DNA of 64,000 nt from Ochotona curzoniae. Lineage: Eukaryota; Chordata; Mammalia; Lagomorpha; Ochotonidae. This document shows positions 44,545 to 56,972 of this stretch, piece after piece. The notes beneath the pieces are model-generated. The model saw only the letters and a list, made by a program, of their open reading frames with translations. It ran no database searches and was not told the DNA's origin. The stretch covers positions 14,708,001 to 14,772,000 of the forward strand of contig NW_024466218.1 in the NCBI RefSeq assembly GCF_017591425.1, read 5' to 3'. Position numbers and translations under genes: made by a program. Each line of letters starts with the position of its first letter. Within the stretch, counting starts at the first letter, position 1.

Positions 44545-46135
44545 GTTTATCATGAGGGATAGGAGACATTATTTTCAGTTTGTTTTTACTCTAAATTTTA
44601 TGATTTTAGACTTACAGAAATTTTCTTTTACTATTGACTTACTGCAGAATGTATTTGAATTTTTTCATGTTCTCTGTGATGTTCCCTTTCTATTCCAGTG
44701 TTGAAACCAGGGTTCCAAATTAAACTATATTGGTATTTTTTACAAAAAAAGTGACAATTTCTCTATCCGCCCTTTCTTTCATGAACATGATATAGTTTTA
44801 GAGTACTGATTCAATATAATGTGGGCTTTCCTCAGTTGCAGTCTGTGTAATATATTATCATAGTTTTACGGTTTTCATATGGTTTGAGGAATAATACAAT
44901 AGTTGATTTCTTACATTATATTGAGGTTACAGGGTTTTAGTATGACTTGGAAATATGGATACTAACCTCTAACCTGGTTATAACAGTATCAGCAAAATTT
45001 CTCCAATGTAAAGTTATTCTTTGGGTGGTTTATAATAAACAAATCAATATGTATAGTATTCATTCAAAAAATGAATTTAGGTGATTTATGCTCTAGTTTT
45101 TGAACCAAAATTATGTCAAAAGATGGAATGTATTAAAAATGGTGAACACATAAATAAGTATTTGGGAAAATACTCTGAGGTTTTTCAAATTATCGCATAC
45201 CTTGTTAAAGTTTTTCAATGTCATCCAAGCTCTCCTGAGGAAGGAGAAACTGACTTCAACTAGGACAACATGAGTACATGTGTTTTCTCCCAAGTTTGCA
45301 GCCTTTTGAGAGTTATTTCCTTTTGCTTATCTTTTCTTTGAATGTTTTCCAGTGCTTCTAAACATTTGCTTAATTGTTTTAACCAACATTTGCCTAATTA
45401 TCATCTGTAATATGTCCATGTGGCTTTGCTGACATCATCGCAAACTGTAAGACTCAACTGACCTCTTGGATTCTTTTTATTTTTTAATTTCAGTCACATG
45501 GATAACAGGAAATACTTAGCATGTGAGTTTAAATGCATTCAGTATATTATGTTAATTATTGTTGGTAATGAATTTATATAAATTAAAGGTATTTAAAGGA
45601 TAAAAACGCAATCTTCATATCACACCATTTAAGGTCATTTTAGGTATATGAAGTATTATTGTTTTATCAAGTTTTCATCCATTTACTGTCGAAACTGCCA
45701 ATTCTGTTAAAACGTATTCAGAATTGTCAATATTGTAAATATAAGTAATGTCGGTCTTAGATTTTGTTTGATTTCAAATTTTCAGTTAGCATTTTACTAA
45801 AAAAAAATCATTTGTTCTTGATAACAACAAAGATTTCTCCTGTCTAATTTTGCAGCCTGTTTTGATTAAGAGTCCTTTGAGTCTGCTCTTTTGTGTGGAT
45901 TTTGAAATTGACCAATGTAAGGAGATGACCCAGCATGGGTCTCCAAAGTCTATGGTTGAGGCATCTGGAATGACCAGATTGCAAAAGCAATTACGCTTAA
46001 GCAGTGTTGGCTTCTGTAAGAGACAGCTGACTCTCATTCACATGCCCATGAATGTAACTGAGCAGGTATTGAGTGGTTCTCAGGAATACCCGTGTTCTCA
46101 TGTATGAGTGAGCCTGGGTGTGTTGTGTCGGAGAC

Positions 46136-46138
<3 letters not shown>
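44545..46138. other. No gene seen
   Basis: AT-rich DNA. Frames at 45081-45293 and 45786-46107 on both strands have no domain. Confidence 0.45.

Positions 46139-46194
<56 letters not shown>
46139..46194. repeat. (TG)n microsatellite
   Basis: Twenty-eight uninterrupted TG units. Likely polymorphic in length. It gives a meaningless Cys-Val repeat in one frame. Confidence 0.97.
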
Positions 46195-46195
<1 letters not shown>

Positions 46196-46679
46196 TGCAG
46201 TGTGGGACTTAATTATGGCAGTTCAGGGGATAAGAAAAAATAGACTGGGAGCAATGAAGAAAAATGTGAATCAAGCTAGTTAAAAGAAAAGCCCATTGAA
46301 GTGGTTACTCTGTAAAATAAATCAGCAAGAGTGGGGAATATGAAAGCCCAGGACAGAGACTCCTTTGGTTCAGTGGGTAATTTTCAGGTAACCAATTTGA
46401 ACTGACTTTGCATGTGACACAGCTGTAATTTTTAACTTGTGGTAATATTGCACCATTTCAAAGGCCTCCGAGAAAGCGAGAGAACAAAATGGAGCTCTTG
46501 GGTCCAACTCCTTCTTTAAGCTGAAGTGTTTTATTTTCATCTGTTTTGCATGGATGATAGCTGAATAAGACTGTTTTGAATAATAAAAAAAATCCTCGGT
46601 AAAAAAGAATAAAGAAACCCTTCAGTATCATATAAAAATTGCAAGATGAGAAAATCAAATCAAACCACAGAGCTTACAA

Positions 46680-46790
46680 AATACACTGAAGTCATGGCAC
46701 AGTGGGCTAAGCTGCTATTTGCATCCCAGTCATCCACAACAGAATACCTTCTCTAGGCTCACCTGCTGTGCTCTCCGCAACCCTGTTACT
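46680..46790 (+). mobile_element. CSINE 5' fragment, plus strand
   Basis: The string 'catggcacagtgggctaagc' with 'tgctatttgcatcccag' matches the tRNA-like 5' end of a C SINE, and 'cacctgctgtgctctccg' is a weak continuation. The 3' half is not visible. Confidence 0.4.
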
Positions 46791-48420
46791 AGAGCCCCAC
46801 ACTTGGCCAGTTTAGCTTTTTGGATGATGAGTCAAAATAAGTATGTTACTGGATTTTAAAAACTATGAAGCATCATGAAGTAGGTGAGATTTGGATTACT
46901 GTTGCACCATAGCTGAAAATGTAATGAAAGTAATTAAAGCTTCTTTATCATTATGAAATTAGTTTGGGAATATACGCGTGCTTTGTAATGTTTCCTGAAT
47001 GACGATCATTCTGTGTCAATACTGTATTGGATGCCGTTCATACAATCTGCCATTGGAGAAGTAAAATCAATATTATGAGGGTTATGTTTTTTTTTTTAAA
47101 TCACATATTCTCTATGTAGAAAACAAGGCAAACTGATATAAACACTCTAATTATACTACATTTTATTTCAGCTTCCTAAGCCTCAGAATCAAGTATCCCA
47201 ACATCATGAGTTTATATGTCAAGGCTTCATTTATTCCTAATGGGGCCGTGGACACCTTTTTGTGATCTCAGTAATTAAGAAGCCAGTTTGACTTCTCTGA
47301 TTATGAACTTCCTAAAATGTGGCAGCTAAGTCATAAAGAAAATAGAAAGATGCTTTGGAGAACTAATGACTGCCCATGTGTGCTGAGTCAGTCTGGAATT
47401 TTATGAGAGGCTATGCTGACTTGTGCAGGACTGCTTTGTGTCTCCAGATGATCTATTTTAACATGTTGATTACTTCTTGCTGGGCATATTTTCCCCATGG
47501 AGCCATGAACAATTTATTTAGTTTTGAAAAATTATTTCTGTGGAAGAGACTAGAGAAAACTTTTATAAAATCATAGTCAAAATTTGGGCGTGAGGTAACA
47601 CGAGTGGAAACAAAAAAGATAAAATTGCAAATGTAGGACAATTTCTATATTTCTCTTGAAAGATGGAGACAAGCGACCCTACTGTGGATGCCGTTCATCT
47701 GGTCGTATGTACTGAAAGAGAACAGAGCAGAACAAGGTTTCTCTATAGAAAATGTCTAACTCATTATCCTACACACATTCTCTGCCACCTTACATTTTGT
47801 TGGTATCTTCCTTAACGAATGCCATAGAATGATAAAAACAAGAAAGCAGGGTAAAGTGTAAAGAAAGTTTAAAGCAACCTGATGCACCATGATGAATTTC
47901 ATTAATTAGAAACTGAAATTACCCACATCAACCTGTGAGAAATCGTGCCTCCTGAGATTGTTCCAGGACGTTGTCTGTCCTCATTTCAGAACTTAATTTG
48001 ACAGAAATGTTTAAAGCACAAAATGTATGTAAGAGAAATATGAATAAAAATCACAGTGGGAAAAGAGCATCTTTAAATAGTTTTCTGTTTCTGTGCATGC
48101 TTTGGTTAGACAAGAACCAGGAATCCATATCTGACATGCTGCTGGAGCTGTTTGTATATAAAAGCTAAAGATTTCCTGTCCATCATTCTACCTAAAAGGC
48201 ATGTGTGGATATTCAGCCACTTTTAATTATCACAATTCCTTCTATATCACAATATTTCCTAGTCAATAAGTAAAGGGGGAGGAGGTAAAAATAAGGCAGA
48301 AAGACATTAACAACAAGGGAAATGATCTGAATTGTCTTCTAATTGCATACAAAATATATTTTCAGGTTGAAAAACACAACTTCAGTCAACAACAACAAAA
48401 AAATACAATTTGAATCAACC
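46791..48420. other. No gene seen
   Basis: Unique-looking AT-rich DNA. Short frames at 47376-47641 and 47971-48168 have no domain. Confidence 0.45.
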
Positions 48421-48469
48421 AATGCTAAATTTTACAGAAATTAAAAATTGAAATTATTTTGTAAAAAAC

Positions 48470-48785
48470 AAAATCATTCTGATTCCTGAAAAAAGAGAGA
48501 GTAAGTGGAAATAGAAATGATGGTGATGATGATGGAGGATGAAGAGAATCTGCTTTTAAAGATGTTTTCAAGGAAAAACTAAATGAAATAGTCCCTAATC
48601 TTAAGAAAGAACTGGAAAACAGCATATAGGAGGGGCACAGAACTCCCAAAATGATTGAGCAAAACTGATCATTGCCACAACACGTGATAATCAAGCTCTC
48701 TTCAGTCAAACATAAGGAAAAGATTCTGAAATATGCATGTAAAAAGTCAATTAACACTGAGAGGAGCCTCAGTCAAGAACAGGTT
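48470..48785 (+). mobile_element. L1 ORF1 fragment, plus strand
   Basis: The stretch 'gaggggcacagaactcccaa', then 'acaacacgtgataatcaagc' and 'cagtcaaacataaggaaaag' (48631-48724) matches the part of L1 ORF1 that encodes the RNA-binding domain, and is clearly the same region as 36590-36690. Upstream, 'ggatgaagagaatctgcttt' and 'ctaatcttaagaaagaactg' belong to the preceding ORF1 section. No open frame spans it. Both ends are truncated. Confidence 0.7.
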
Positions 48786-51700
48786 ATCAAGAAGGGTAAA
48801 GGTAATTCGAAAGTGCCATGTATATTAATCTGGATATTGGACCATATCCTGAACGCACACAGGGTGGACTATGTCAACCGGTGGATTCTGAGTGGTGTCA
48901 TCATCCTTGGAGTGAGGAGATTGGCAGTAACTCAAAACTGTTGAATTAGGATTTGAATATTAAATTAAAGCTCTAACCTTGTCAACAAGGGATTGAGCAA
49001 AGAGCCTGAAGGCTTGCAGGCATCAGTGACCAACAGAGACTATTTAGTATTAAAATAATATAAGAGCAAATGAGCGGTGTTGGTTGAATTCCAGATGTAT
49101 TTATAAGGTCACATAAGTAAAAGTTAGCAACTACTGGATAACAGAAACAAACTCAAAAGAGAAGGCAAAAGTAGGCTTTAAATCGCTGTCCTGAGAAATT
49201 TGGTAATTGGAACAATCCTTTATTAAGAGTATGAAATGTTGGAAGATAGAATATATATATACTATAAATGAAGATTTTGGATAGAAGAGAGAAAGTGACA
49301 GTGTTTTACTGGACACTAAATATAGGCTAGCACATTTTTGCAAAGACCTTTAACCATGTGTTTTCTAATTATTTGAAACATTAGTATAATCATATACACT
49401 ATGCTAATAGTAACATTGAAATTTAGTGTTGAAACCTGTACAAGTCACATGGAGTGAAAGGCAAGAAATTATAACAACATTATTATAACTTAATTATAAC
49501 TTAACTTATATATATATTTTTATTTTTAAATTCTATATAAAGTTTAGATTATGTAAATAAACAGATATTTGTATGATATAGACAAAGATTCGGTAAACTT
49601 ACTGCTTTCTTAGGAATATATTGTAAAAGATAGAAGATAAAAATGGAGCAAAAAATCAAATTCTACAAAACACAGTAGTTTCAAACTGAAACAGAAGTTA
49701 CTAAGCAAATGGATAGGGAATTGGCAGAACAAATTTAGCAGAGTCAATGCCTTGAGTAGGAGCAGTAGAATGGAACAGGGCAAACTGGAATAAGGGTGAT
49801 GACAAATTATATGCTACAGAACACTGAAGATGGCTGAGCAATGAAATGTGACCATTAGGTTGAAACCTAGAAGATAAAAATAGTTTGAATGAACTGGAAA
49901 ATCTACATGTTGAAGCTAGAATTGTGACAATCACACATCCTTAATTAGTTAGTATTTAGATAGTAGAGAGGAAGGAAGGGGACACTTCAGGCATGGTGCA
50001 TTGCAGCAATAAAGTGACACTAATTAGAAAGCAGGGAAAGAATAAGCGTTGTGCTATTATGAAGTGCTCTCACAGGAAACCTTCTTCACCACTCTGTTTC
50101 TTGTTTAATTAAATCAGGTAACTTGTCCTGTAGCGACAGATATTATCCATACTAGCTATTTGAATATGATTACCTAGAGTAACACCATACTTTGAAAAGT
50201 GAAGTAGCTGAGACTTTTTCCTATTTACAGGTTAACAGCTTAGCCTGTCACCATTATGTAGTTGTCTACAGGATATATCAAGTATCTGGATCAAAACAAA
50301 TCAATGTGTATTTCATGGACCTTAGCAACCGTCATATCCGTTTCCTCTGTGATTACCCAGACCACAACTCCCTAAGGAAAGCAGGAAGAGAGACAAGTGA
50401 GAGTTGTATATACAATGCAGTTGATACAACCCCAACAGAGTCATCTACTCATTACCTGCATAACTCAGCTTAAAATTCTTAGTTTCCTGCCCTGGAAAAT
50501 CAGAAGAAAATATACTATTATCTTAGATTTATGTAGTATTTTCCATGTTTTTCAATTTAAAATATAAAATGATATTCATGAAATTTTAATAAAAATTGAT
50601 ATATTTTTATATGCATAACAATGTCAATATCCCTATTCTTCAATACAGACAATCCAGCTTTGTGAAAAACTTCCTTTCCTCCGGAATCCATTCTAATAGA
50701 CAGCAAATCTGTTCACGCTAATGCTACACCCTACAATGTTCTTAAAAATAATATTGCTATTGTTTATGTAATCTTTGCTTTTAAAATGATTTCATGTGTA
50801 ACCAATTTTTAGAAATGAATTCTTTATTCCTATTAAATAAAATTCAATTAGATTACTACTTTAATTAACCAGGTACATATCACCATCTTTACAGAATGTT
50901 TTGAATTAGCAGGAAAATAAACTAAATCAAAGCGTATTTATCAAAAAAAAAGAAAGGAAGTTATTTTCTGTAAGATGACTTCTTTGAAATGTCCCATGAT
51001 TTCCTCTGTAAGCTACTTATTTTTCTAACGTATCTTCTCAGACTGTATTTTGTGATTAATAAAGCTTAGATATTATCTAATAAGTGGATTGTAAATGGTG
51101 ACGATGAGAATTTTTTAACATCCACCATCTGTCCGTCATCTTGCAATATTTATGGTTGTATATTGGTAATCATTGTAGGGTTATAGAATATTAACAAATG
51201 CTATCTTTTAATAACAATGGATCGTTTATCTTAAACCCACACATGCTTTGAGTTGAGGACGTTATCATTTCAAGCTTCTTTATCTTAGTATTCCTGCCTT
51301 TTTACATCACTCAGGGATAACATTGATTTTCTTTCTTTAATCAAATCCTAGCAAATTCGGGTGGCACTGTTTCTCAAAACCAACCAAACAGCACATTCCC
51401 CTGGAAATGTTGAAAACAAGATTGGTTCTTACCAATCTTGGCAAATTTAGATGGCGTTATTTTTTCAAAATCCGTAGAGGCTTTATTTTGAAACTAGGAA
51501 TTCAAAACACTGTCCAAAGACTGTTGCCATAAACTAAAGGTTAAGAAGATGATTCTGTATGGTTGTAGCTATGTAAACACGGATCATGTCAAGAGGAAAT
51601 ATTGGCAAATGATAGCGTATTATTTTTATCCAGAATTTTCCCTGATATTTCTGATTACTTTCGTAGTAATTTTAGCCAAAACATCTATTGTTTAACTTGG

Positions 51701-53353
51701 GAAATTAACATTTCCTCTCACAGTTCCTTTTCCTCTTACAAAGTCTAACTCAGTATGAAGACAGCTGTGGGGGTGTTTTCCTGGGGTTTGGGCTTGCATA
51801 CCTAATCCTTTGTTTTGGTAACTTATAGTCATGTCTTTTTAGATAAAGTTTTCTCTTTTTTTTGTTGTTGTTGTTGAAACTCATGTATCAGTAAATCTTA
51901 AAAATAATGCAAGAGCAGCACATTTGTAAATTCTTGTCATTTGTCTTTCTTCTCAGTAACTATGAATGATTCGAAATTAATTCTTCTTACTTTTATTGTC
52001 ACTCCATTATTTTCTGATATCTCTTCGGCTACTAAATTTTTCATTCCTTGAAATGTATTGTCCGTTGTATGTAACAAAGGTATAACTTCCTTTTATAACC
52101 ATTGCGATTCTCATATGATCATGTCATATGCACAAGACTTATTAGTTTTCCACTCATGAAATTGAACCATTACTAACTCCTTCATGCTCTTCAATGATAT
52201 CCTGTTTTATAAAATTCTCTTCAGTTGATTCTGTTGCAGCCTACACCAGCTTTATTTCTTTTATTCCATGGTGCATACGGGATTTCTTTAGCAATATTTC
52301 GTTCACTTACTTGTTTTTCAATTCTCTGTCACTGTTTTAATACACTTTTGATGCTGTGTTCTCAATGATAACTGGAGACCTTTTTACAGCGTCCATAAAA
52401 TGACTAGTCATATTCCATATTCATATTTCTTCATTGCTCTCCGAGGGCACTTTTTCAAATAATCCCATTCTAAAATTTTATTAATTTTGCATGCATTCAG
52501 TCTATGTGAGATTACTTCTTTATTTTCATTTTGTAAACTTATTTTGCAGCATACATTTTTTTTCATCAAAGATGTAACTGTTTACTCAAAAGTTGTTAGC
52601 GTATAAATACATGTAAGCTTGAGCACAACAACAAAAAACTAAAGAAAGAAAGTCTGTGATTGATGTCAAGATTCATTGACTCCTTGGCTTGCTAATAGTA
52701 CATAAAGGCTTGAAAACTATTATTCATCACATCACACCTCATTGCTCAAAGTTAACACATTTTTTGCTCTTGAATACCAATTAATGGCAAAGCTTTTATG
52801 ATTTGCTGTAGAAAATGTATTGTATTAGTAAAATATTAATGCCAAGATTTTAATATTGTAATAGTGATTCATTATCTGTGCATTTGATCTTTTTTCATTT
52901 TTTACTGATGTCTGCTCCTGGATGCAGTTTATAATCATCTTAACTCATGAAATTTTATAATAATACAGTGTGCTGATGAAAATAAATAGATGCAAAGTTT
53001 TCACTAGAAAAATGATCATTTTAAATTTTAAACTATTTTTCTGAGTAATTTTGTTAACAGAATATCTAAAATGCAAGCAAGAACACACATATCAGCAATT
53101 AATGCTTTATTAAAAATTTATAGCAAGCTATGTAATAACAAAGGAATTATCTCATAGAAAAGTATCAGAAACAACTTTTTCATTCACTGAATTAGCAACT
53201 GAAGGTGTATTATTAAAAGAAGTTTAGAAGAAGACAATCTGTATACTTGGAGTATACATCTCTGTATCCAATTGCTATAGAATAAACATTCTTTTTCCCC
53301 CTTTGGGACCTAAAGTAAGCCTCAAAACTTGCAGAGTTAAACCTCAGTCAATG
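48786..53353. other. No gene seen; long AT-rich stretch
   Basis: The largest block without a confident repeat. It contains a perfect 10-bp hairpin at 51417-51440, a diverged short tandem duplication at 51352-51472, and T-rich sequence at 51700-52500 that might be a very old L1-type element in antisense, which I could not confirm. The 93-codon frame at 50192-50473 has no recognised domain. Confidence 0.45.
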
Positions 53354-53416
53354 GGCCTGGTGCCATAGCCTAGCAGCTAATATCCTCACCTTGAATGCAC
53401 CAGGAACCCCATTAAT
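53354..53416 (+). mobile_element. CSINE 5' fragment, plus strand
   Basis: The first 60 bp of the SINE, 'gggcctggtgccatagccta' to 'ccttgaatgcaccagg', ends abruptly at 'aaccccattaattg'. Such a 5'-only copy requires a later deletion, since retrotransposition truncates the 5' side. Confidence 0.7.
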
Positions 53417-53769
53417 TGTAATTGAAATCATTAGATATGCAGATTATTATATGTAAAAGTCCATAACATTTATGTGCTTTTTCTGTATAAGCTGACTTTA
53501 TATTTAAATGAGAAACAAACAAAAATATTGGGAGATAATATTGGAAGAATTCTCCAAGAACTGGGTAAAAGGGAAGGAATTTGCAAACAGGAAACAAAAA
53601 TTCTTTAAAATATCCAGTTAAGAAAACAAAAAGCAGGCTACAAAATGGGAAAAGATTATTTGGACGGCACTTAAAATAATCAGCGAAATTCTATTTAAAA
53701 CTTTAGTGTACTTCTTCCACAGTATTAGCACAAATAAAACTAAAGAATGGCAAGATAATTCAGCTTTCA

Positions 53770-53908
53770 CAGGCCAGGAAAGTGGTTTAACAGGATAATC
53801 CTCTACCTACAGACATCACCATCCCATCTGGGCACTGGTTCATGTTCCTGCTGCTTCAATTACTACACAGCTGCCTGCTTGTGGCCTGGGAAATCAGCAG
53901 AGGACCAT
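53770..53908 (+). mobile_element. CSINE 5' half, plus strand (first arm of a chimera)
   Basis: From 'gccaggaaagtggtttaaca' through 'accatcccatctgggcactg' to 'gtggcctgggaaatcagcag' and 'aggacc'. It stops where the next copy begins in the opposite direction. Confidence 0.7.
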
Positions 53909-54138
53909 TCAGCTCTCCAAGTCGCTACCATGGACAAAGCTGGGCTGGTCCAGAGCTGGGAGCGTGCGTTCCTGCAGGTCTTCCACTTGACAACAAGCCC
54001 AAGGATGTGCACCATTCCCCGCTACTTTGCCAGGCCACCAGCAAGAATCTATATTGCAGGCAGAACAGCTGGCATTGAACAGGTGCCCAGACGGGATTCC
54101 AGCGCCACCAGCAGAAGATTGTCCTGTCATGCCACTCT
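53909..54138 (-). mobile_element. CSINE 5' two thirds, minus strand (second arm)
   Basis: Antisense copy from 'aagtcgctaccatggacaaa' through 'cccaaggatgtgcaccattc', 'ccaggccaccagcaagaatc' to 'cctgtcatgccactctaccg'. Its 3' CT-rich part is missing, so the two truncated copies meet in their middles with 5' ends outward. It may be one inserted SINE rearranged, or two insertions followed by deletion. Confidence 0.7.
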
Positions 54139-55584
54139 ACCGCTTGTCTTTTCTTATTAAAAAAAAAGGAAGAGAGTGTGTGCAACAAGAAAACAAACAA
54201 AACAACCAAAAAACATGAAATACTGCAAGTTCATTTGTTTTATTCTCTTCCCGCAAGTGAGTAGTAGGATAATTTCTGATTTAGCCCTGTGGATATTGAC
54301 AGCCATTGATGATCTCAGGCAGCATATGAGTAAGAAAGCGCCAGTTGGTTAACTAGTGTCTATCTATTTTGCTTTGTAACTTCATGTAAAAACTCACACT
54401 CTTAACATGAGTTTCTTTGCTTGGAAGTGCCAGTCCCAGAATCAATGATCACTGGGTCCAGATGTTCTATTAGCAAGATGCTGGACTCCCTCTCACCTTC
54501 CCTCCTACCCATCCAATCTCTCCTCACATGTTTCTCTCCAGAAATTGCTGCAACCTCTGTCCGCTTTGTTCGTATCCAACAATGACGCGTTTCACACCTC
54601 ATGGATCAAGGATTTATTGTGTTGAACTTTTTAGAATCGAATGATGGCGATTGCAGTGATACTAATGAAGTCGTGCTGCAAATGTTATAACCAAGTGTGC
54701 TGATAATAATAAAAACATATAAGGAATTCCAGGTGCTGATGGCTGATCATTCTGGGTTGCTCCGAACAGAATTATTTATAACCTCATTAGGTACAGCTGA
54801 GATGGAACAAAGCTTCTGAGAAGGAAAGTTGAAAGGGTCTTTATCCGGGTTCCTGAGTGTGGCCTCCCTGGAGCTCTATTCTCGGAGCCAGTTGACTTTC
54901 TCACCCTCTGTGTACATTCTTTATGAGCACCTGATCCCCCAATTAAGGCCTGCACCTGCAGCGGCCAAAGGGCCATCCAGTTCAACTTCTGTTTTTAACC
55001 CTCTCTACAGCCCAGAGGAAACTCAGTGACCAGAGAATCAACAAGACAACTACCCCAGAAACTTGAATGCCTAAGATAAAAAGTACTGTTTTTTTGCAAA
55101 AAAAAAAAAAAATGTTTCTTTTCCTCTCCTTGGGGGTTTGTAGCATATCTCACATGACCTCGAATGAACATATTCATTACTGGGCACTGGGGAGAAGAGT
55201 GCTGTCCACTTTCTAACAGTGAACAACGTACCCGGGACACAGCAATGTCTGCAGCCTGGGAATTCGGTGGAAACAGGACTGAGGAGCGGAGAGCAGGTGT
55301 TCAGGAAAGGACCAGGGCTGTATCTGACTGTGCAGAACTCTGGTTTGTGACATGTTTTCCATCAAGGTTGTGCCCTTTTAAAAGCCTACAAAGGTCTTCC
55401 AAGTCTTATTCTCTTGTCAGTTGCAAATTACAAATCACCACATCCAGGTCCCTCTTCCTTTCATAGGAACTCAGTGATTCCTTTAGTCATGTAGATTACA
55501 GACATCCCACTGAAACCACCGTACTCTTCTGTATCAGAAGAGGGATTTTTAAAATTTCCTCTCAGCCTTAAAAGGGGACGAGAG
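54139..55584. other. No gene seen; locally GC-richer near 54780-55480
   Basis: After an A-run, the stretch is unique-looking. 54780-55480 is less AT-rich than the surrounding desert and holds several frames around 65-100 codons on both strands, none recognisable. An A-run lies at 55099-55112. Confidence 0.4.
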
Positions 55585-56265
55585 GCAGACGTCCTGGCAA
55601 GCTGTTGTCTGCAATGTGGTGATGTCCCATACGGGTTGATGGTGTAAGTCCTGGCTTATCTCCTTCCAATCCGCCTCTCTCCTGATGCACCTGAGAAAAG
55701 CAGCAGAGTGGGCCCGGCGCGGTGGCGCAAGAGGTTAAAGGTCCTCGCCTTGCACGCCCGGGATCCCATATGGGCGCCGGTTCTAATCCCGGCAGCCCCG
55801 CTTCCCTTCCAGCTCCCTGCCTGTGGCCTGGGAAAGCAGTCGAGGACGGCCCAAAGCTTTGGGACCCTGCACCCGCGTGGGAGACCCGGAAGAGGCTCCT
55901 GGCTTCAGACCGGCATAGTATCGGCCCGTTGCGCTCACTTGGGGAGTGAACCATCGGACGGAAGATCTTCCTCTCTGTCTCTCCTCTCTGTATATCCGCC
56001 TTTCCAATGAAAAAATAATAAAAATAAATCTTTAAAAAAAATAAAAAAAAAAAAGAAAAGCAGCAGAGGAAACCTCAAGTGCTCGGCTTTCTGCACCGAC
56101 CCGGAAGAAAGGGTAAGAAGCTCCTGGCACGTGGCATCAGTTTGGTCCAGCCCTGGCTGCTGGGGCCATGTGGGGAGGGAGTCAGAAAATGGAAGATTTT
56201 TTTCATTCTCTCTCTCTCTCTGTCTTGCTGTAACTTTCAGATGTGAGTAAATGCATCTCTTAAAA
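55585..56265 (+). mobile_element. Older CSINE split by a younger CSINE
   Basis: The left part (55585-55708) holds the 5' and middle of the element, including 'tgatgcacctgagaaaagca'. The right part (56054-56265) resumes at 'aaaagcagcagaggaaacct' and continues 'gaagctcctggcacgtggca', a CT run near 56208 and 'aaatgcatctcttaaaaaat'. When the younger insertion and one target copy are removed the two parts join in register. The older element has the 'taatgcacctgggaaagcag'-like middle of the other CSINE subfamily. Confidence 0.85.
55709..56053 (+). mobile_element. Young CSINE, plus strand, perfect 15-bp target duplication
   Basis: Full-length sense copy starting 'tgggcccggcgcggtggcgc', with 'gggatcccatatgggcgccg', 'ccagctccctgcctgtggcc', 'gcatagtatcggcccgttgc', 'ctgtatatccgcctttccaa' and a tail of A-rich repeats to 56053. 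The 15-bp 'agaaaagcagcagag' flanks it at 55694-55708 and 56054-56068 exactly. The retained CpGs and perfect duplication mark it as among the youngest insertions here. The long frames (55568-56339) are translations of this copy. Confidence 0.98.
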
Positions 56266-56269
56266 AATT

Positions 56270-56650
56270 TCAAAGTGAACTTAGCACAGGTGCACAACAT
56301 GTGGGGTGCTGCCTGTGCCACCTGTTGTTCATATCTCACGGCCCAGGAAGGTAGCTTGAATTGTTAGCATTATAACATTTTGACCATCAGAGGAACCTTC
56401 ACTGATGTACTATAAACTCAACTTATAATGATGACTCTATTTTTGATAATTTTTAAACACGTAACTTTTTCTTGTTCACTGATTGAGACAATGTTGCAGT
56501 ACTCAGCAAAAATACTGGAATCATTTTATCATATGCAGGAATTTTAACTTCAATAGAAATGCTTGTTTGTGTAGCATAGATTCTCAGGAGTTTTCTTAAT
56601 TACTCACTGTGAATTTGGCCATGTTTCCTTAAGATGGCTGCTTTAGTTTT
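56270..56650. other. No gene seen
   Basis: Unique-looking spacer between SINEs with no recognisable feature. Confidence 0.45.
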
Positions 56651-56972
56651 CTTTAAAGGTTTGCCCATTTTCATTTGAAAGTCAAAGACACAGAGAAGGA
56701 CAAAGAGAGAAATCAGTTAATTGGAAAGACGTCTTCCATCTGCTGGTTTACTTCCAAATTGGCTGCAATAGTAACAACTGAGCCAATCTAAAGCCAGGAG
56801 ACTCTGTTTCTGTCTCACCCGGGTCCAGGGTACCTGTATGCCTGGGCCATCCACTGCCGTCCCAGGTCATAAGCAGAGAGATGAGTGAGAAGTGCAACAC
56901 GTGAACCAGTGAGCACATGGGATGCTGGCTTTGCAGGTAAAGGGTTTACCTAACACTCCACAACACCAGTTT
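56651..56972 (-). mobile_element. Older CSINE, minus strand
   Basis: Antisense landmarks: 'catttgaaagtcaaagacac' near 56673, 'ttccatctgctggtttactt' near 56733, 'gtcccaggtcataagcagag' near 56858, 'gcacatgggatgctggcttt' near 56913 and a 5' end near 56970. Divergence is substantial, including a 15-bp insert near 56714. Confidence 0.8.

Noticed and set aside
46139..46194. Cys-Val repeat peptide
   Set aside because: Artefact of the (TG)n microsatellite.
50192..50473. 93-codon plus-strand frame
   Set aside because: Looked slightly protein-like but no domain, no conservation evidence and no splice context.
51700..52500. Possible antisense ancient L1 or HAL1
   Set aside because: T-rich with a few suggestive phrases, but no run of diagnostic segments in order could be followed.
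55568..56339. Several 75-134 codon frames on both strands
   Set aside because: All are translations of the nested CSINE pair. Similarity among such frames across the window reflects the repeat, not a gene family.
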